Positions 9,113 through 18,496 of a DNA stretch of 64,000 nt are shown in pieces. The position numbers were made by a program, and so were the translations under genes. The notes under the pieces are model-generated. The model was not told where the DNA came from. It made no database searches and saw nothing but the letters and a program-made list of their open reading frames with translations. This DNA is from Hyphomicrobiales bacterium (lineage in GTDB: Bacteria > Pseudomonadota > Alphaproteobacteria > Rhizobiales > Kaistiaceae), in assembly GCA_017305635.1 (NCBI GenBank), contig JAFKKF010000006.1, positions 186,001 through 250,000 of the forward strand, written 5' to 3'. Within the stretch, counting starts at the first letter, position 1. Each line of letters opens with the position of its first letter.

Positions 9113-9141
9113 GTCATCGCCGGGCTCGACCCGGCGATCCA
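9113..9141. repeat. Short palindromic repeat, family C copy 2
   Basis: 29 bases beginning GTCATCGCCGGGC and ending CCCGGCGATCCA. Same orientation as copy 1, with 27 bases between them. Where copy 1 pairs G with C in the stem, this copy has C with G, so the hairpin and not just the sequence is conserved. Confidence 0.7.
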
Positions 9142-9199
9142 TGCCATGACGATGGAGCAGTCAGGAGCTGACGATTTCACTCGCGCAGCAAGTTGCCGA

Positions 9200-9427
9200 T
9201 CACAAATTCGTCTGGCTCCGAGGCCCGAAACGCTTCAGTAGGTACGCTGAGCGTTCCTCCTCGGTTTCGAACTCGATCGTCTTGACGAGATCGGCACGCT
9301 CCAACTCTTCCGGCAGAAGATCGGCCAGCGTGCCCTCATCGATGACCGCGAGAAATTTCCCGCCCTGCTCGGCGGTGAGGACCACGCCCCCCTCGAAGTC
9401 GCGGTATACTCGGCGCTTGTCCGGCAT
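9200..9427 (-). CDS. Small acidic hypothetical protein
   Basis: 75-residue product with no family I recognise. It is rich in Glu/Asp with a charged start (MPDKRRVYRDFEGG) and an acidic helical C-terminal half (LPEELERADLVKTIEFETEEE). No membrane segment or signal is visible. The ATG at 9427 has a GAGGA about 9 bases upstream, which favours a real gene. It lies 41 bases downstream of hemW on the same strand, so it may be the last gene of an rdgB-hemW transcript. An antitoxin or small regulatory role is possible but unsupported. Confidence 0.55.
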   Translation of the reverse strand: MPDKRRVYRDFEGGVVLTAEQGGKFLAVIDEGTLADLLPEELERADLVKTIEFETEEERSAYLLKRFGPRSQTNL

Positions 9428-9468
9428 ATGGCCAAGTCCTCACGTTATCTGGCGAAACCGGGCCTCGC

Positions 9469-10623
9469 CTACGCCGCCAGGTCCGCGACCACCGCGTCGA
9501 GCACGAAGAACCCGGCACGTGTCGCGCGCACGTGGCCGGCGAGCGTCCGCTCCACCATGCCATGGGCGACGAGGTCGGCGACCTGAGCCGGGTCGAGCGC
9601 GCGTCCCGAAAGCGCCTGGTAGCGCGCGACGTCGATCCCCTCGGCGAGCCGGAGGCCCATGAGCAGCATCTCGTCGCCCTCCTCCTCCTGGCTGAGGATG
9701 TCGTCGACGATCAGGCCCTCGCCGCGCGCCTCGACGCGGGCGAGCCAGGCCTCCGGCAGGCGCTCCGTCGAAGTCGCGTGGCGCCCGTCATGGAGCCGCA
9801 GCCGGCCATGCGCGCCGGGCCCGATGCCGGCATATTCGCCGTAGCGCCAGTAGACGAGATTGTGCCGGCATTCGGCTCCCGGCCGGGCATGGTTCGACAC
9901 CTCGTAGGCGGGCATGCCGGCGGCATCGCAGATCTCCTGCGTCACCGCATAGAGATCGGCCGCGGCATCCGGGTCCGGCACCTTCAGCTTGCCGGCGGCA
10001 TAGAGGTTGGCGAAGGGCGTCCCCTCCTCCACCGTCAGCTGGTAGAGCGAGAGGTGATCGGCGGCGCGCGAAAGGGCCTGCCTGAGCTCGGCCGCCCAGG
10101 CCTCCGGCGTCTGGCCGGGCCGCGCATAGATCAGGTCGAAGGAGAGGCGCGGGAAGGTCGCGCGCGCGATCTCGATGGCGCGATAGGCCTCCTCGACATT
10201 GTGCAGCCGGCCGAGAAACTTGAGCTCGCGATCGTCGAGCGCCTGGACGCCGAGCGAGACCCGGTTGACGCCCGCCGCGCGATAGCCGCGGAAGCGCTCC
10301 GCCTCGACACTCGACGGATTGGCCTCCATGGTGATCTCGGCATTTGGCGCGACGTTCCAGTGCCTGGCCACGGCGTCGAGCACCTTGCCGACCGTCGCCG
10401 GCTCCATCAGCGAAGGCGTGCCGCCGCCGAGGAAGATGCTCGCCACGTCGCGCCGCCCGGTGCGGTCGGCGGTCATGGCGATCTCGGTGGCGAAGGCCTC
10501 GGCGAAGCGCGCCTGGTCGACCGGCTGGTGGCGGACGTGGCTGTTGAAGTCGCAATAGGGGCACTTGGCCGCGCAGAAGGGCCAGTGCAGGTAGACCGCG
10601 AAGCCGGGATCGGTGCCGCTCAT
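9469..10623 (-). CDS. hemW: Radical SAM heme chaperone HemW
   Basis: 384-residue radical SAM protein starting [19 protein letters not shown]. Cys17, Cys21 and Cys24 form the CxxxCxxC iron-sulfur motif and the next-but-one residue is Phe; true coproporphyrinogen dehydrogenase HemN has a fourth Cys there, so this is HemW. HemW binds heme and helps deliver it to respiratory proteins. Other blocks are [10 protein letters not shown] and TMEANPSS. Its ATG overlaps the rdgB stop by 4 bases, a usual pairing. Confidence 0.92.
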   Translation of the reverse strand: MSGTDPGFAVYLHWPFCAAKCPYCDFNSHVRHQPVDQARFAEAFATEIAMTADRTGRRDVASIFLGGGTPSLMEPATVGKVLDAVARHWNVAPNAEITMEANPSSVEAERFRGYRAAGVNRVSLGVQALDDRELKFLGRLHNVEEAYRAIEIARATFPRLSFDLIYARPGQTPEAWAAELRQALSRAADHLSLYQLTVEEGTPFANLYAAGKLKVPDPDAAADLYAVTQEICDAAGMPAYEVSNHARPGAECRHNLVYWRYGEYAGIGPGAHGRLRLHDGRHATSTERLPEAWLARVEARGEGLIVDDILSQEEEGDEMLLMGLRLAEGIDVARYQALSGRALDPAQVADLVAHGMVERTLAGHVRATRAGFFVLDAVVADLAA

Positions 10624-11237
10624 CCGCCTAGCTTCGCCTCCGCGAATTTCCGGAAGGCGCGGGCGCGATGCGAGCGGCCGTGCTTCTCCTCGCGCGTCAG
10701 CTCGCCGAAGGTCTTCGTCTCGCCCTCCGGCACGAACATCGGATCGTAGCCGAAGCCGTTGCCGCCGCGCGGCGGCCAGATCATCGTGCCCTCGATCTCG
10801 CCGCGCCAGGATTCGGTCGTGCCGTCGGGGAAGGCGAGGCAGAGCACGGCGACGAAGCGCGCCGCGCGCTCGGCCGGCGTCACCGCATTGGCGGCACGAA
10901 GACCATCCTCGACGCGCTGCATGGCGCTCGAAAAATCCTTCGCCTCGCCCGCCCAGCGCGCCGAATAGACGCCGGGCGCGCCGCCGAGCGCATCGACCAC
11001 CACGCCCGAATCATCGGCAAGCGCCGGCATGCCGGAGGCGGTGGCGGCGGCGACCGCCTTGATCGCGGCGTTCTCCTCGAAGGTGACGCCGGTCTCCTCC
11101 GGCTCGGGCAGGCCGAGGTCACCGGCGAGCTTCGCCGCGAGGCCGTGGGGGGCGAGCAGGTCGGCGAATTCGCGCAGCTTCCCCTTGTTGTGGGTCGCCA
11201 CGACCAGCGTCTCGCCCTTCTTCAATGCCCGCGTCAT
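10620..11237 (-). CDS. rdgB: RdgB/HAM1 inosine/xanthosine triphosphate pyrophosphatase
   Basis: 205-residue nucleotide-pool sanitising enzyme that hydrolyses dITP, ITP and XTP to monophosphates. Signatures: [10 protein letters not shown] near the N-terminus, [20 protein letters not shown] in the middle and [10 protein letters not shown] toward the end. The ATG at 11237 starts the family-like sequence; the open frame runs much further upstream through rph DNA, but that stretch is not family-like. Translationally coupled to hemW. Confidence 0.93.
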   Translation of the reverse strand: MTRALKKGETLVVATHNKGKLREFADLLAPHGLAAKLAGDLGLPEPEETGVTFEENAAIKAVAAATASGMPALADDSGVVVDALGGAPGVYSARWAGEAKDFSSAMQRVEDGLRAANAVTPAERAARFVAVLCLAFPDGTTESWRGEIEGTMIWPPRGGNGFGYDPMFVPEGETKTFGELTREEKHGRSHRARAFRKFAEAKLGG

Positions 11238-11378
11238 CGCTGCCGGTCTCCGAGGTCCCTGCCCTCCGTGCGGGGAGAGCGGGCGCCGGCGTGCCGCGAG
11301 TCGTCCGCATTTCCGCGCCGGCTTCGTGCTGCTATCATGAAATCCTGCCTGGGTCGCATGCCAAATCGGGAGTGGGCC

Positions 11379-11900
11379 ATGGGTTATCTCGATAGCTTTT
11401 CCGATCCGCTGTTCAAGACCGATGAAGAAGGCCGCACGGTCTTCTTCCCCAACGGCAAGCTCGGCAGGGGCCGCATCGTGCCCGATGCGGCAACCGCGGA
11501 GCAATTGCGGAACACGGTCAAATACGGCACCCCGCTGCTCATCGTCGTTGCGGTCGCCGCGGTGCTGGGCCTTGGCACCCTGGTCGGGCTCGGGGTCGCC
11601 ATCGTCCTCGGCATCCTTTTCCAGGTCTATCTGCGATGGCGGGTCAGCGGCCTGGCCGCCTCGGATGCCCGCCTCACCTTCGGCGAGGTCCGCCAGCGCC
11701 AGGCAGACGCGCTCGGCATGGGATGGCTGACTGCGCTCGCCGTCGGGAGCGCGGTTCTTGCCGCCACCAGCCTCTTCATGGCGCTGATCGACCGGCGGCA
11801 GGTCTGGATGGGCGTCTTCGGCACCATCCTCTTCGGCGTCTGCCTGATCCTGTTCCTGAACATGATCCGCCTGCGCCGACGCAGCCGGCAGGCCGCCTAG
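11379..11900 (+). CDS. Hypothetical membrane protein
   Basis: 173-residue product of no family I recognise. A soluble N-terminal ~50 residues ([21 protein letters not shown]) precedes four hydrophobic segments in two pairs, roughly residues 52-70, 71-86, 115-135 and 143-162, ending in an Arg-rich cytoplasmic tail. The ATG at 11379 has GGGAG 6 bases upstream. It stands alone on the plus strand between rdgB and rph, two genes that often sit near each other. Confidence 0.7.
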   Translation: MGYLDSFSDPLFKTDEEGRTVFFPNGKLGRGRIVPDAATAEQLRNTVKYGTPLLIVVAVAAVLGLGTLVGLGVAIVLGILFQVYLRWRVSGLAASDARLTFGEVRQRQADALGMGWLTALAVGSAVLAATSLFMALIDRRQVWMGVFGTILFGVCLILFLNMIRLRRRSRQAA

Positions 11901-11926
11901 CGCGACGATCGAGAAATTCGCCAGAC

Positions 11927-12661
11927 CTAGAGGATCGCCATCTTCTGCAATTCGACCAGCTGGCGGATACCGCCTTTCGCAAGGCCGAGCAGCGTCTGCA
12001 GCTCCTCCTCCGAGAAGGGCGCGCCTTCCGCGGTTCCCTGGATCTCGACGATGCCGCCCGACCCGGTCATGACGAAATTGGCGTCGGTATGGGCCTCGAC
12101 GTCCTCGACATATTCGAGGTCGAGGATCGGCAGCCCGCGATAGATGCCGGCGGAGACCGCGGCGACATGGTCGCGGATCACCGGCTTGCTCACCATGTCG
12201 CGGGCGCGCATCCATTCGATGCAATCCCTGAGCGCCACCCAGCCCCCGGTGATCGCGGCCGTGCGCGTGCCGCCATCGGCCTGGATGACATCGCAGTCGA
12301 TGCTGATCTGGCGCTCGCCGAGGGCCGGCAGGTCGACGACGGCGCGCAGCGACCGTCCGATCAGCCGCTGGATCTCCAGCGTGCGGCCGGACTGCTTGCC
12401 CTGCGACGCCTCGCGGCGGGTGCGCTCGGTGGTCGCCCGCGGCAGCATGCCGTATTCGGCCGTCACCCAGCCCTTGCCGCCGCCGCGCAGCCATGGCGGC
12501 ACGTGATCGTCGATGCTTGCCGTGCAGAAGACATGGGTGTCGCCGAACTTGACCAGGCAGGAGCCCTCGGCATGCTTCGACACGCCGCGCTCCAGGCTCA
12601 CGGCGCGCATGTCGGCCGGGCCTCGCTTGGAAGGGCGCTGAATCTTGGTTTCGCTTGTCAT
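11927..12661 (-). CDS. rph: Ribonuclease PH
   Basis: 244-residue phosphorolytic 3'-to-5' exoribonuclease that trims tRNA precursors. Family blocks: [67 protein letters not shown] and [20 protein letters not shown]. The ATG at 12661 gives the normal length; longer in-frame starts reach into the intergenic region. It diverges from hrcA, a usual alphaproteobacterial layout. Confidence 0.95.
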   Translation of the reverse strand: MTSETKIQRPSKRGPADMRAVSLERGVSKHAEGSCLVKFGDTHVFCTASIDDHVPPWLRGGGKGWVTAEYGMLPRATTERTRREASQGKQSGRTLEIQRLIGRSLRAVVDLPALGERQISIDCDVIQADGGTRTAAITGGWVALRDCIEWMRARDMVSKPVIRDHVAAVSAGIYRGLPILDLEYVEDVEAHTDANFVMTGSGGIVEIQGTAEGAPFSEEELQTLLGLAKGGIRQLVELQKMAIL

Positions 12662-12756
12662 CTTCCGCTTGTAGCCGCGCCGGTCCGAGGCCGGCAAGCC
12701 CCGGCTTGAAAACGCGGTGAAAACCGACACTTAATAGCCCAGTCGGTAAGTTGAAG

Positions 12757-13860
12757 ATGACCAGCCAAGCCCCGCCTTTCCGCATCGGCGCGCCGGCCGA
12801 TCCACCCGTTTCGGCGCTGCAGAACCTCGACCGGCGGTCGCGTGAGATCTTCCGGCGGATCGTCGAATCCTACCTCGACAGCGGTGAGCCCATCGGCTCG
12901 CGCAACATCAGCCGCAACCTGCCCGTCTCGCTTTCGCCCGCTTCGGTGCGGAACGTGATGGCCGACCTCGAGCAGCTCGGGCTGATCTACGCGCCGCACA
13001 CTTCCGCCGGCCGCCTGCCGACGGAGCTGGGCCTCCGCTTCTTCGTCGACGCGCTCCTCGAGGTCGGCGACCTTCGCGCGGAGGAGCGCCAGCAGATCGA
13101 GGCGCAGCTGCGCACCACCGACCGCAGCCGGACGCTCGAAGGCGTGCTCGCCGAGGCGAGCCAGGCGCTGTCGGGCCTGTCGCGCGGCGCCGGCGTGGTG
13201 CTTTCCAACAAGGCCGACATGCGGCTGAAGCACATCGAGTTCGTGCGCATCGAGCCGACGCGCGCCCTGGTCGTCCTGGTCGGCGAGGACGGCTCGGTCG
13301 AGAACCGGCTGGTCGACCTCGACGCCGGCACCACCCCCTCCACGCTCATCGAAGCGGGCAACTACCTCAACGCGCATCTCCGCGGCCATACGCTCGCCGA
13401 GGCCAGGGCCGAGCTCGAACGCCGGCTCGCCGATTCGCGCGCCGAGCTCGACCAGCTCACCGGGCGCCTCGTCGAGGCCGGCCTCGCCTCCTGGGCGGAG
13501 GCCGGCGCCGGCCGGCCGGAGACGCTGATCGTGCGCGGCCGCGCCAACCTCCTCGAGGACGTCAACGCGGCCGAGGACCTCGAGCGCATCCGCCTCCTCT
13601 TCGAGGACCTCGAGACCCAGCGCGAATTGGTCCGGCTCCTCGGCAATGCCGAGACCGGCGAGGGCGTGCGCATCTTCATCGGCTCGGAGAACCAGCTGTT
13701 CTCGCTCTCCGGATCCTCGCTGATCGTCTCGCCCTATCGCGATTCCGAGCAGCGGATCGTGGGCGTCCTCGGCGTCATCGGGCCGACGCGGCTCAACTAT
13801 GCGCGCATCGTGCCGATGGTCGACTACACGGCGAAGCTGGTCACGCGCCTGCTCCGCTGA
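12757..13860 (+). CDS. hrcA: Heat-inducible transcription repressor HrcA
   Basis: 367-residue repressor that binds CIRCE operators upstream of groESL in related bacteria. The N-terminal winged helix carries [18 protein letters not shown] and [17 protein letters not shown]. The GAF-like core and dimerisation insert follow, ending with [24 protein letters not shown]. No CIRCE inverted repeat is visible in the rph-hrcA gap, so autoregulation is not evident. Unusually, grpE does not follow; instead the last 20 bases overlap the convergent dnaQ. A weak promoter-like TTGAAA (12706-12711) lies upstream. Confidence 0.93.
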   Translation: MTSQAPPFRIGAPADPPVSALQNLDRRSREIFRRIVESYLDSGEPIGSRNISRNLPVSLSPASVRNVMADLEQLGLIYAPHTSAGRLPTELGLRFFVDALLEVGDLRAEERQQIEAQLRTTDRSRTLEGVLAEASQALSGLSRGAGVVLSNKADMRLKHIEFVRIEPTRALVVLVGEDGSVENRLVDLDAGTTPSTLIEAGNYLNAHLRGHTLAEARAELERRLADSRAELDQLTGRLVEAGLASWAEAGAGRPETLIVRGRANLLEDVNAAEDLERIRLLFEDLETQRELVRLLGNAETGEGVRIFIGSENQLFSLSGSSLIVSPYRDSEQRIVGVLGVIGPTRLNYARIVPMVDYTAKLVTRLLR

Positions 13861-14563
13861 GCGGCGCCGCCTCGCCGAGATAGGCGAGCCAGATGGCATT
13901 CGGCCCGAGCGCGGCGACGCGCCGGCGGTGCGCATCCATCTCCTCGCCGGTGACGCGGAACTCGCGCGCCTCGGGGCGCTCGCCGCCAATGCCGCCAGCC
14001 GATACGAGGATCGGGGTGCCGCCGGAAATCTCGTCGAGGAGCAGGTCCGCCTGCCGCCCACCGATCAGCTCGACATAGACCTCGGCGAGGAGCTCGGCGT
14101 CGAGCAGCGCGCTGTGATAGGTGCGCCGCGACAGGTCGACCTGGTAGCGCGAGCAGAGCGCGTCGAGCGAGACCGGCGAGCCGGGGTGCTTGCGCCGCGC
14201 CATCACCAGCGTGTCGATGATGCGATCCACCGGATAGGGGTCGCGGCCGAGGCGGGCGAACTCGGCATTGATGAAGTCGAGGTCGAACATGCCGTTATGG
14301 GCGATCATCGGCGCATCGCCGACGAAGGCGGCGAATTCCTCGGCCACCGCCCTGAAGACCGGCTTGTCCTTCAGGAAGGCGTCCTCGAGCCCGTGCACGC
14401 GCACCGCCTCCGGCGAGACCGGGCGCTCCGGATTGATGAAGGTGTGGAAGCTCTTCCCCGTCGGGATGTGGTTATAGAGCTCGACGCAGCCGATCTCGAC
14501 CACGCGGTCGCCGCCGCGGGCATCGAGCCCGGTGGTCTCGGTATCGAAGACGATCTCGCGCAT
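13841..14563 (-). CDS. dnaQ: DNA polymerase III epsilon subunit (3'-5' proofreading exonuclease)
   Basis: 240-residue DEDDh exonuclease providing proofreading to the replicative polymerase. ExoI is FDTETTGL (Asp7, Glu9), ExoII is [11 protein letters not shown], and ExoIII is the [14 protein letters not shown] block with the catalytic His and Asp. The C-terminal tail after the exonuclease domain is probably the alpha-subunit-binding segment. The ATG at 14563 begins the conserved sequence directly. Its last 20 bases overlap the end of hrcA on the other strand. Confidence 0.93.
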   Translation of the reverse strand: MREIVFDTETTGLDARGGDRVVEIGCVELYNHIPTGKSFHTFINPERPVSPEAVRVHGLEDAFLKDKPVFRAVAEEFAAFVGDAPMIAHNGMFDLDFINAEFARLGRDPYPVDRIIDTLVMARRKHPGSPVSLDALCSRYQVDLSRRTYHSALLDAELLAEVYVELIGGRQADLLLDEISGGTPILVSAGGIGGERPEAREFRVTGEEMDAHRRRVAALGPNAIWLAYLGEAAPLSGAGA

Positions 14564-14631
14564 GGTCCCTGCCGACGAATCTCCAGGCGAATGTGCGCGC
14601 CACAGACCATTGCCGCAACCCCGGACCGTGA

Positions 14632-15441
14632 CTACTCCCCTGCCAGCCGCTTCCCCGCGGCGAGCACCGCCGCGTCCGTGGCGAGGCTCGTCGTCACGCT
14701 GCCCTTCGCCTCGTTGTAGGGCGCGCCGAAGAATTTCGGATCGCGCCACGGGCCGGTGGTGATGAAGATGCCGCGCCAGACGAGCTTGCCGCCGACGCGC
14801 GCGAGGTTCATGCCGCCGGACGATGCTCCCGTCGCATCACAGTCGGAGCGGTAGAAGTTCGTCCTCCCGCTCGACTTCGGCACGCGCCGCACGGTGCAGG
14901 CCTGCACCACCGGTATGTCGTTCGGCACCTTTTCCATGCCCGCCGGATGCGCCGTGATGGCGATCAGCCGGTCGCCCGCCTTCACCGGCACGTTAGTCAC
15001 CGGGAACGGTTCCGCGCCTTTCACCGGCGCCGCCAGCTTGACCACCGCGAAATCGTCGTTGGAACCGGCCTTCGGCGTCGCCGCGCCCATGATGACGTGG
15101 CCCTCGTCGAGGAGCAGGTCGATGCGCGGCGCGTCGGGAAGCTGGGCGCGGAAGAAGCACTTCGAGCGTCTCTTCCCCGAAGCCTCGACGAGGATATGCG
15201 CGGCCGTCAGGATCTGGTCGTTGGCGAGGAACAGCGCCGCCGATCCCACCGAGGGCGAGGGCGACAGGCAGCCGACATAGCCGGAGACCCGCCTGATCCG
15301 CGCGATCTCGTCCTTGGACAGGCCGAGGGCCGGCCCGAGCTCGGTGAGCGCACCACGATCGTCGGTGCCGTCGATGATGTTGGCCTGCGCCGGCAGGACC
15401 ATAGCCAGCGCCACGCAGACGAGGAGCACCCGGCCGATCAT
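14632..15441 (-). CDS. Secreted trypsin-like serine protease
   Basis: 269-residue S1-fold protease with a Sec signal peptide (residues 1-20, cut after AQA). The triad can be read as His82 in LTAAH, Asp129 or Asp130 in NDDFAVVKL, and Ser208 in GASSGG (canonical form GDSGG, so the Asp before Ser is replaced). Four cysteines in the mature region suggest disulfides. The ATG overlaps the coaE stop by 4 bases, so it is coupled to coaE and sits between coaE and dnaQ, which are usually adjacent. Substrate unknown. Confidence 0.8.
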   Translation of the reverse strand: MIGRVLLVCVALAMVLPAQANIIDGTDDRGALTELGPALGLSKDEIARIRRVSGYVGCLSPSPSVGSAALFLANDQILTAAHILVEASGKRRSKCFFRAQLPDAPRIDLLLDEGHVIMGAATPKAGSNDDFAVVKLAAPVKGAEPFPVTNVPVKAGDRLIAITAHPAGMEKVPNDIPVVQACTVRRVPKSSGRTNFYRSDCDATGASSGGMNLARVGGKLVWRGIFITTGPWRDPKFFGAPYNEAKGSVTTSLATDAAVLAAGKRLAGE

Positions 15442-16019
15442 GCGCCCGCGATCGCGCGCATCAGGTCGCCGACCGCGCGCCGCGTCGCTTCCAGCGAAGT
15501 GCCCGTATCGATCACGAAATGCGCGCGCCGGCGCTTCTCGGCATCCGGCATCTGGCGCGCGAGCAGCCGGTCGATCGCCGCTTCGTCCAGCCCGCGCCCG
15601 CGCAGCCGCGCGCGCTGCACATCGGCCGGCGCCGATACCACCACGACCGCATCGATGCGCGCCTCGCCGCCGGTCTCCATAAGCAGCGGGATGTCGAGAA
15701 CGATCGCTCGCGCTCCTGCCTTTGCCGCCGCATCGCGAAAGGCCATCTCGCGCGCCCTGACCAGCGGATGGACGATGGCCTCGAGCTGCTTCATTGCCGC
15801 GTCGTCGCCGAGGACGCGGCCACGGAGCGCGACGCGATCGACCGCGCCGTCGCTTGCGGTTCCAGGAAAGGCCGTTTCGATCAGCGGCGCCGCCTCACCG
15901 GCATAGAGTTCATGCACCGTGGCGTCGGCGTCGAAGACGGGCATGCCGGCCTCCGCGAACATTTTCGCGACGGTGGATTTTCCCATCGCCGCCGATCCGG
16001 TGAGGCCGATGACCCTCAT
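15438..16019 (-). CDS. coaE: Dephospho-CoA kinase
   Basis: 193-residue P-loop kinase for the final step of coenzyme A synthesis. Walker A is GSAAMGKST near the N-terminus, preceded by MRVIGLTG. DADATVHELY and the C-terminal DTGTSLEATRRAV are typical CoaE blocks. Overlaps aroE upstream and the protease gene downstream by 4 bases each, so all three are likely translated in sequence. Confidence 0.94.
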   Translation of the reverse strand: MRVIGLTGSAAMGKSTVAKMFAEAGMPVFDADATVHELYAGEAAPLIETAFPGTASDGAVDRVALRGRVLGDDAAMKQLEAIVHPLVRAREMAFRDAAAKAGARAIVLDIPLLMETGGEARIDAVVVVSAPADVQRARLRGRGLDEAAIDRLLARQMPDAEKRRRAHFVIDTGTSLEATRRAVGDLMRAIAGA

Positions 16020-16876
16020 GCTTTCTGCCCGAGATCGGCGAGCACGGCGGCCCTCAGCGCCGGCGTCACCACCGGCCGCGCCCCGAACCATTTCTCGAAG
16101 CCCGGCACGGCCTGGTGGAGGAGCATGCCGAGCCCGTCGACCGGCCTCAGGCCCCGCGCCCGTGCGGCAGCCAGCAGCGGCGTCTCCAGCGGCACATAGA
16201 CGAGGTCGTTGACCAGCGCGGTCTTCCTCATCGGCGCAAGATCGATGGCGAGAGGCGGTTGCCCCTCCATGCCGAGGGAGGTCGTGTTGATGAGCACGTC
16301 GGCTTCGGCGAGGAGAGCCGGCAGCGCTTCCGTCTCCGCCACCTTCACCGTCGGCCCGAAGCGCTCGGCGAGCGCCGCGGCGCGCGAGGCCGTGCGGTTG
16401 ACGACATGGATCGCAGGAATGTTTCGTGTGGTCAGCGCCCAGACGATGGCGCGCGCGGCGCCGCCGGCGCCGAGCACCACGGCCGACTTCGCGTCGCGGT
16501 CCCAGCCGGATGCCTCCTGGTCGAGATTGGCGAGGAAGCCGATGGCGTCGGTGTTGCTGCCGACCAGCGCGCCGTCCTCCAGCCAGACGGTGTTGACCGC
16601 GCCGATGGCGCGCGCCGCCGGCTCGCGCCGCGTCACCGCGGCATAGGCGACCTCCTTGTGCGGCACCGTGACATTGGCCCCGACATAGCCGCTCTCGGCG
16701 AAGCGCGCGAAGAAGCTGGTCGCGCGTTCCGGCTCGACCGGCTGGACGACGTAATCGCCCATTATGCCAAGCTCCCGAAGCCAGAAACGATGGATGACCG
16801 GCGAGCGCGAATGCTTGATCGGCCAGCCGATGACGCAGGCCGTGGGGATGGTCATGATTCTTTGTCGGCGCGACAT
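16016..16876 (-). CDS. aroE: Shikimate dehydrogenase
   Basis: 286-residue NADP-dependent enzyme that reduces 3-dehydroshikimate. Substrate-site motifs: GWPIKHSRSP, NVTVPHKE (catalytic Lys), GAVNT and SNTDAIG; nucleotide-site motif VLGAGGAARA. Two starts are possible: ATG 16876 has GGAGG 7 bases upstream, but that ribosome-binding site lies inside the repeat element at 16878-17048; ATG 16855 begins the family-like sequence MTIPTAC but has no visible ribosome-binding site. I chose 16876. Confidence 0.93.
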   Translation of the reverse strand: MSRRQRIMTIPTACVIGWPIKHSRSPVIHRFWLRELGIMGDYVVQPVEPERATSFFARFAESGYVGANVTVPHKEVAYAAVTRREPAARAIGAVNTVWLEDGALVGSNTDAIGFLANLDQEASGWDRDAKSAVVLGAGGAARAIVWALTTRNIPAIHVVNRTASRAAALAERFGPTVKVAETEALPALLAEADVLINTTSLGMEGQPPLAIDLAPMRKTALVNDLVYVPLETPLLAAARARGLRPVDGLGMLLHQAVPGFEKWFGARPVVTPALRAAVLADLGQKA

Positions 16877-16877
16877 G

Positions 16878-17048
16878 GCGCCCCCTCCACCGGCTTCGCC
16901 GGTCCCCCTCCCCCGTAAACGGGGGAGGAACCTCCCTCACCACGTGCGCGATCTGGTTCCTTCCCTGCCCCCGGTCCGGCCGAAGGCCGGCCGAGGGTAA
17001 ACTCCGCACGGGGGAGGGGGACCATGCGAAGCATGGTGGTGGGGGCGC
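16878..17048. repeat. Dispersed repeat element, family A copy 1
   Basis: 171-base element between maf and aroE bounded by near-perfect inverted ends (GCGCCCCCTCCACC on the left, GGTGGTGGGGGCGC on the right). Internal hairpins include CCCCCGTAAACGGGGG and CGGCCGAAGGCCGG. A 35-base block at 16901-16935 is the exact reverse complement of 47769-47803 in the second copy. No open reading frame or transposase is present, so it resembles a non-autonomous palindromic element. Confidence 0.8.
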
Positions 17049-17057
17049 TCAACCATC

Positions 17058-17654
17058 TCATCCCTGCACCACCCCCTCCGCCCGCAGCCAGGCGAGCAGC
17101 GGGATCATGGTCAGCCCGAGGATGGTGAAATGGCTGCCCTCGATCCGCTCGAAGAGCTGGATGCCGCGCCCTTCCACGCTATAGGCGCCGACCGTGCCGA
17201 GCGCCGCCTCGCCGACCGCATCGAGATAGTCGTCGACAAAGGCAGGCGACAGCGTCCGCATGGTGAGATGGGCGGTGTCGAGATGGCGCCACAGGACGGC
17301 ACCATCCCGCGCGCCGGCGAGGCCGGTCTGCAATTCGTGCGTCCGGCCGGAGAGGGCGAGAAGCTGCACCTTCGCCTCCGCCCCGCTCTTCGGCTTGTGC
17401 CATTGCTGGCCCTCGCAGGAAAGCGTCTGGTCGGCGCCGATGACGTGGGCCCCCGGCACGCGCTCCGAGACGGCGAGCGCCTTGGCGTCGGCCAGCGCTT
17501 GCGCGATCCTCCCCGCGCCGGCGCCTTGCGCGACCAGCGGCGCTTCCACCGCGCGCTCGTCGACGCCGGGCGGCATGGCCTCGAAGGGAATGCCGGCGGC
17601 CCTCAGCAACCCGACCCGCGTCGGGCTGGTGGAGGCAAGGATGATCCGCGCCAT
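17058..17654 (-). CDS. Maf family nucleotide pyrophosphatase
   Basis: 198-residue Maf/YceF-type house-cleaning pyrophosphatase acting on non-canonical or modified nucleoside triphosphates. Family blocks: IILASTSPTRVGLLRAAG at the N-terminus, GVDERAVE, VIGADQTLSCEGQ and the C-terminal VGAYSVEGRGIQLFERIEGS. Start ATG 17654 overlaps the PPSR stop by one base (TGATG), indicating coupling. The family includes dTTP/UTP and m7GTP types; the subtype is not assigned here. Confidence 0.9.
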   Translation of the reverse strand: MARIILASTSPTRVGLLRAAGIPFEAMPPGVDERAVEAPLVAQGAGAGRIAQALADAKALAVSERVPGAHVIGADQTLSCEGQQWHKPKSGAEAKVQLLALSGRTHELQTGLAGARDGAVLWRHLDTAHLTMRTLSPAFVDDYLDAVGEAALGTVGAYSVEGRGIQLFERIEGSHFTILGLTMIPLLAWLRAEGVVQG

Positions 17655-18496
17655 CAGGTCTCGGCCACGTTGCGGCTGCGCGCCGCCTGGTGCAGCGCCA
17701 TGATCGCCGCCGCCGTCTCCTCGATCGAGCGGCGCGTCACGTCGATGATCGGCCAGTCGTGGCGCTGGCAGAGCTTCCGCGCGAAGGCGATCTCGGCAGC
17801 GATCGAAGCCTTGTCGACGTAGGCCTCGCCATGAGCGGCGGCGTTCAGCCCGAGGATGCGGTTCTCGCGCAGCTGCGATATGCGCTCCGGGCTCGCCGTC
17901 AGGCCGACGATCAGCGGATGCTTCGCCTCCTCGAGCTGCCGCGGGATGGGGATGCCCGGCACGATCGGGATATTGGCCGTCTTGATCCCGCGATTGGCGA
18001 GATAGATCGAGGTCGGCGTCTTCGACGTGCGGCTGATGCCGACGAGGATCACGTCGGCATCGTCGAAGGAGGCGGGCAGGTGTCCGTCGTCATGGATCAT
18101 GGTGAAGTTGAGCGCGTCGATCCGCCGGAAATACTCCGCATCGAGCACGTGCTGCGCGCCGACGCGGCGCGGGCCCGAGGTTCCGAGGTAGCTCTGCAGG
18201 AGCTGCAGGATCGGCTCCAGCACCGAGCCGGTCGGGATGCCGATGCGCCGGCATTCGCTCTCCAGCCGCTCGGCGAGCTCGCGGTCGACCAGGGTGTAGA
18301 GGACGATGCCCGGCTTCTCCTCCAGCTCGGCAATGACGCGGTCGAGCTGCTTCACCGTTCTCACCATCGCGTGGACATGCTCGATGGCGCGCATGTCGGC
18401 ATGCTGGGCGGCCGCCGCCCGCGCTACGGCTAGTAGCGTCTCGCCGGTCGCATCCGAGATCATGTGGAGATGGAAGAAGCTCTCGCGGTTCTTCAC
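17654..18496 (-). CDS. Pyruvate, phosphate dikinase/PEP synthase regulatory protein (DUF299)
   Basis: 280-residue bifunctional kinase/phosphorylase of the PPSR/PDRP family, which switches pyruvate phosphate dikinase or PEP synthase off and on. [14 protein letters not shown] opens the protein and the P-loop-like [11 protein letters not shown] is the nucleotide site. [10 protein letters not shown] and NIGITASP-like [12 protein letters not shown] are also family blocks. In Caulobacter the homologous gene borders the replication origin opposite hemE, as here, which supports the origin call in the gap upstream. Confidence 0.92.
   Translation of the reverse strand: MKNRESFFHLHMISDATGETLLAVARAAAAQHADMRAIEHVHAMVRTVKQLDRVIAELEEKPGIVLYTLVDRELAERLESECRRIGIPTGSVLEPILQLLQSYLGTSGPRRVGAQHVLDAEYFRRIDALNFTMIHDDGHLPASFDDADVILVGISRTSKTPTSIYLANRGIKTANIPIVPGIPIPRQLEEAKHPLIVGLTASPERISQLRENRILGLNAAAHGEAYVDKASIAAEIAFARKLCQRHDWPIIDVTRRSIEETAAAIMALHQAARSRNVAET

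Noticed and set aside
9469-10623. Coproporphyrinogen dehydrogenase HemN
   Set aside because: The fourth Cys of the HemN CxxxCxxCxC motif is Phe here, which indicates HemW.
12662-12756. CIRCE operator upstream of hrcA
   Set aside because: No TTAGCACTC-N9-GAGTGCTAA-like repeat could be found in the rph-hrcA gap.
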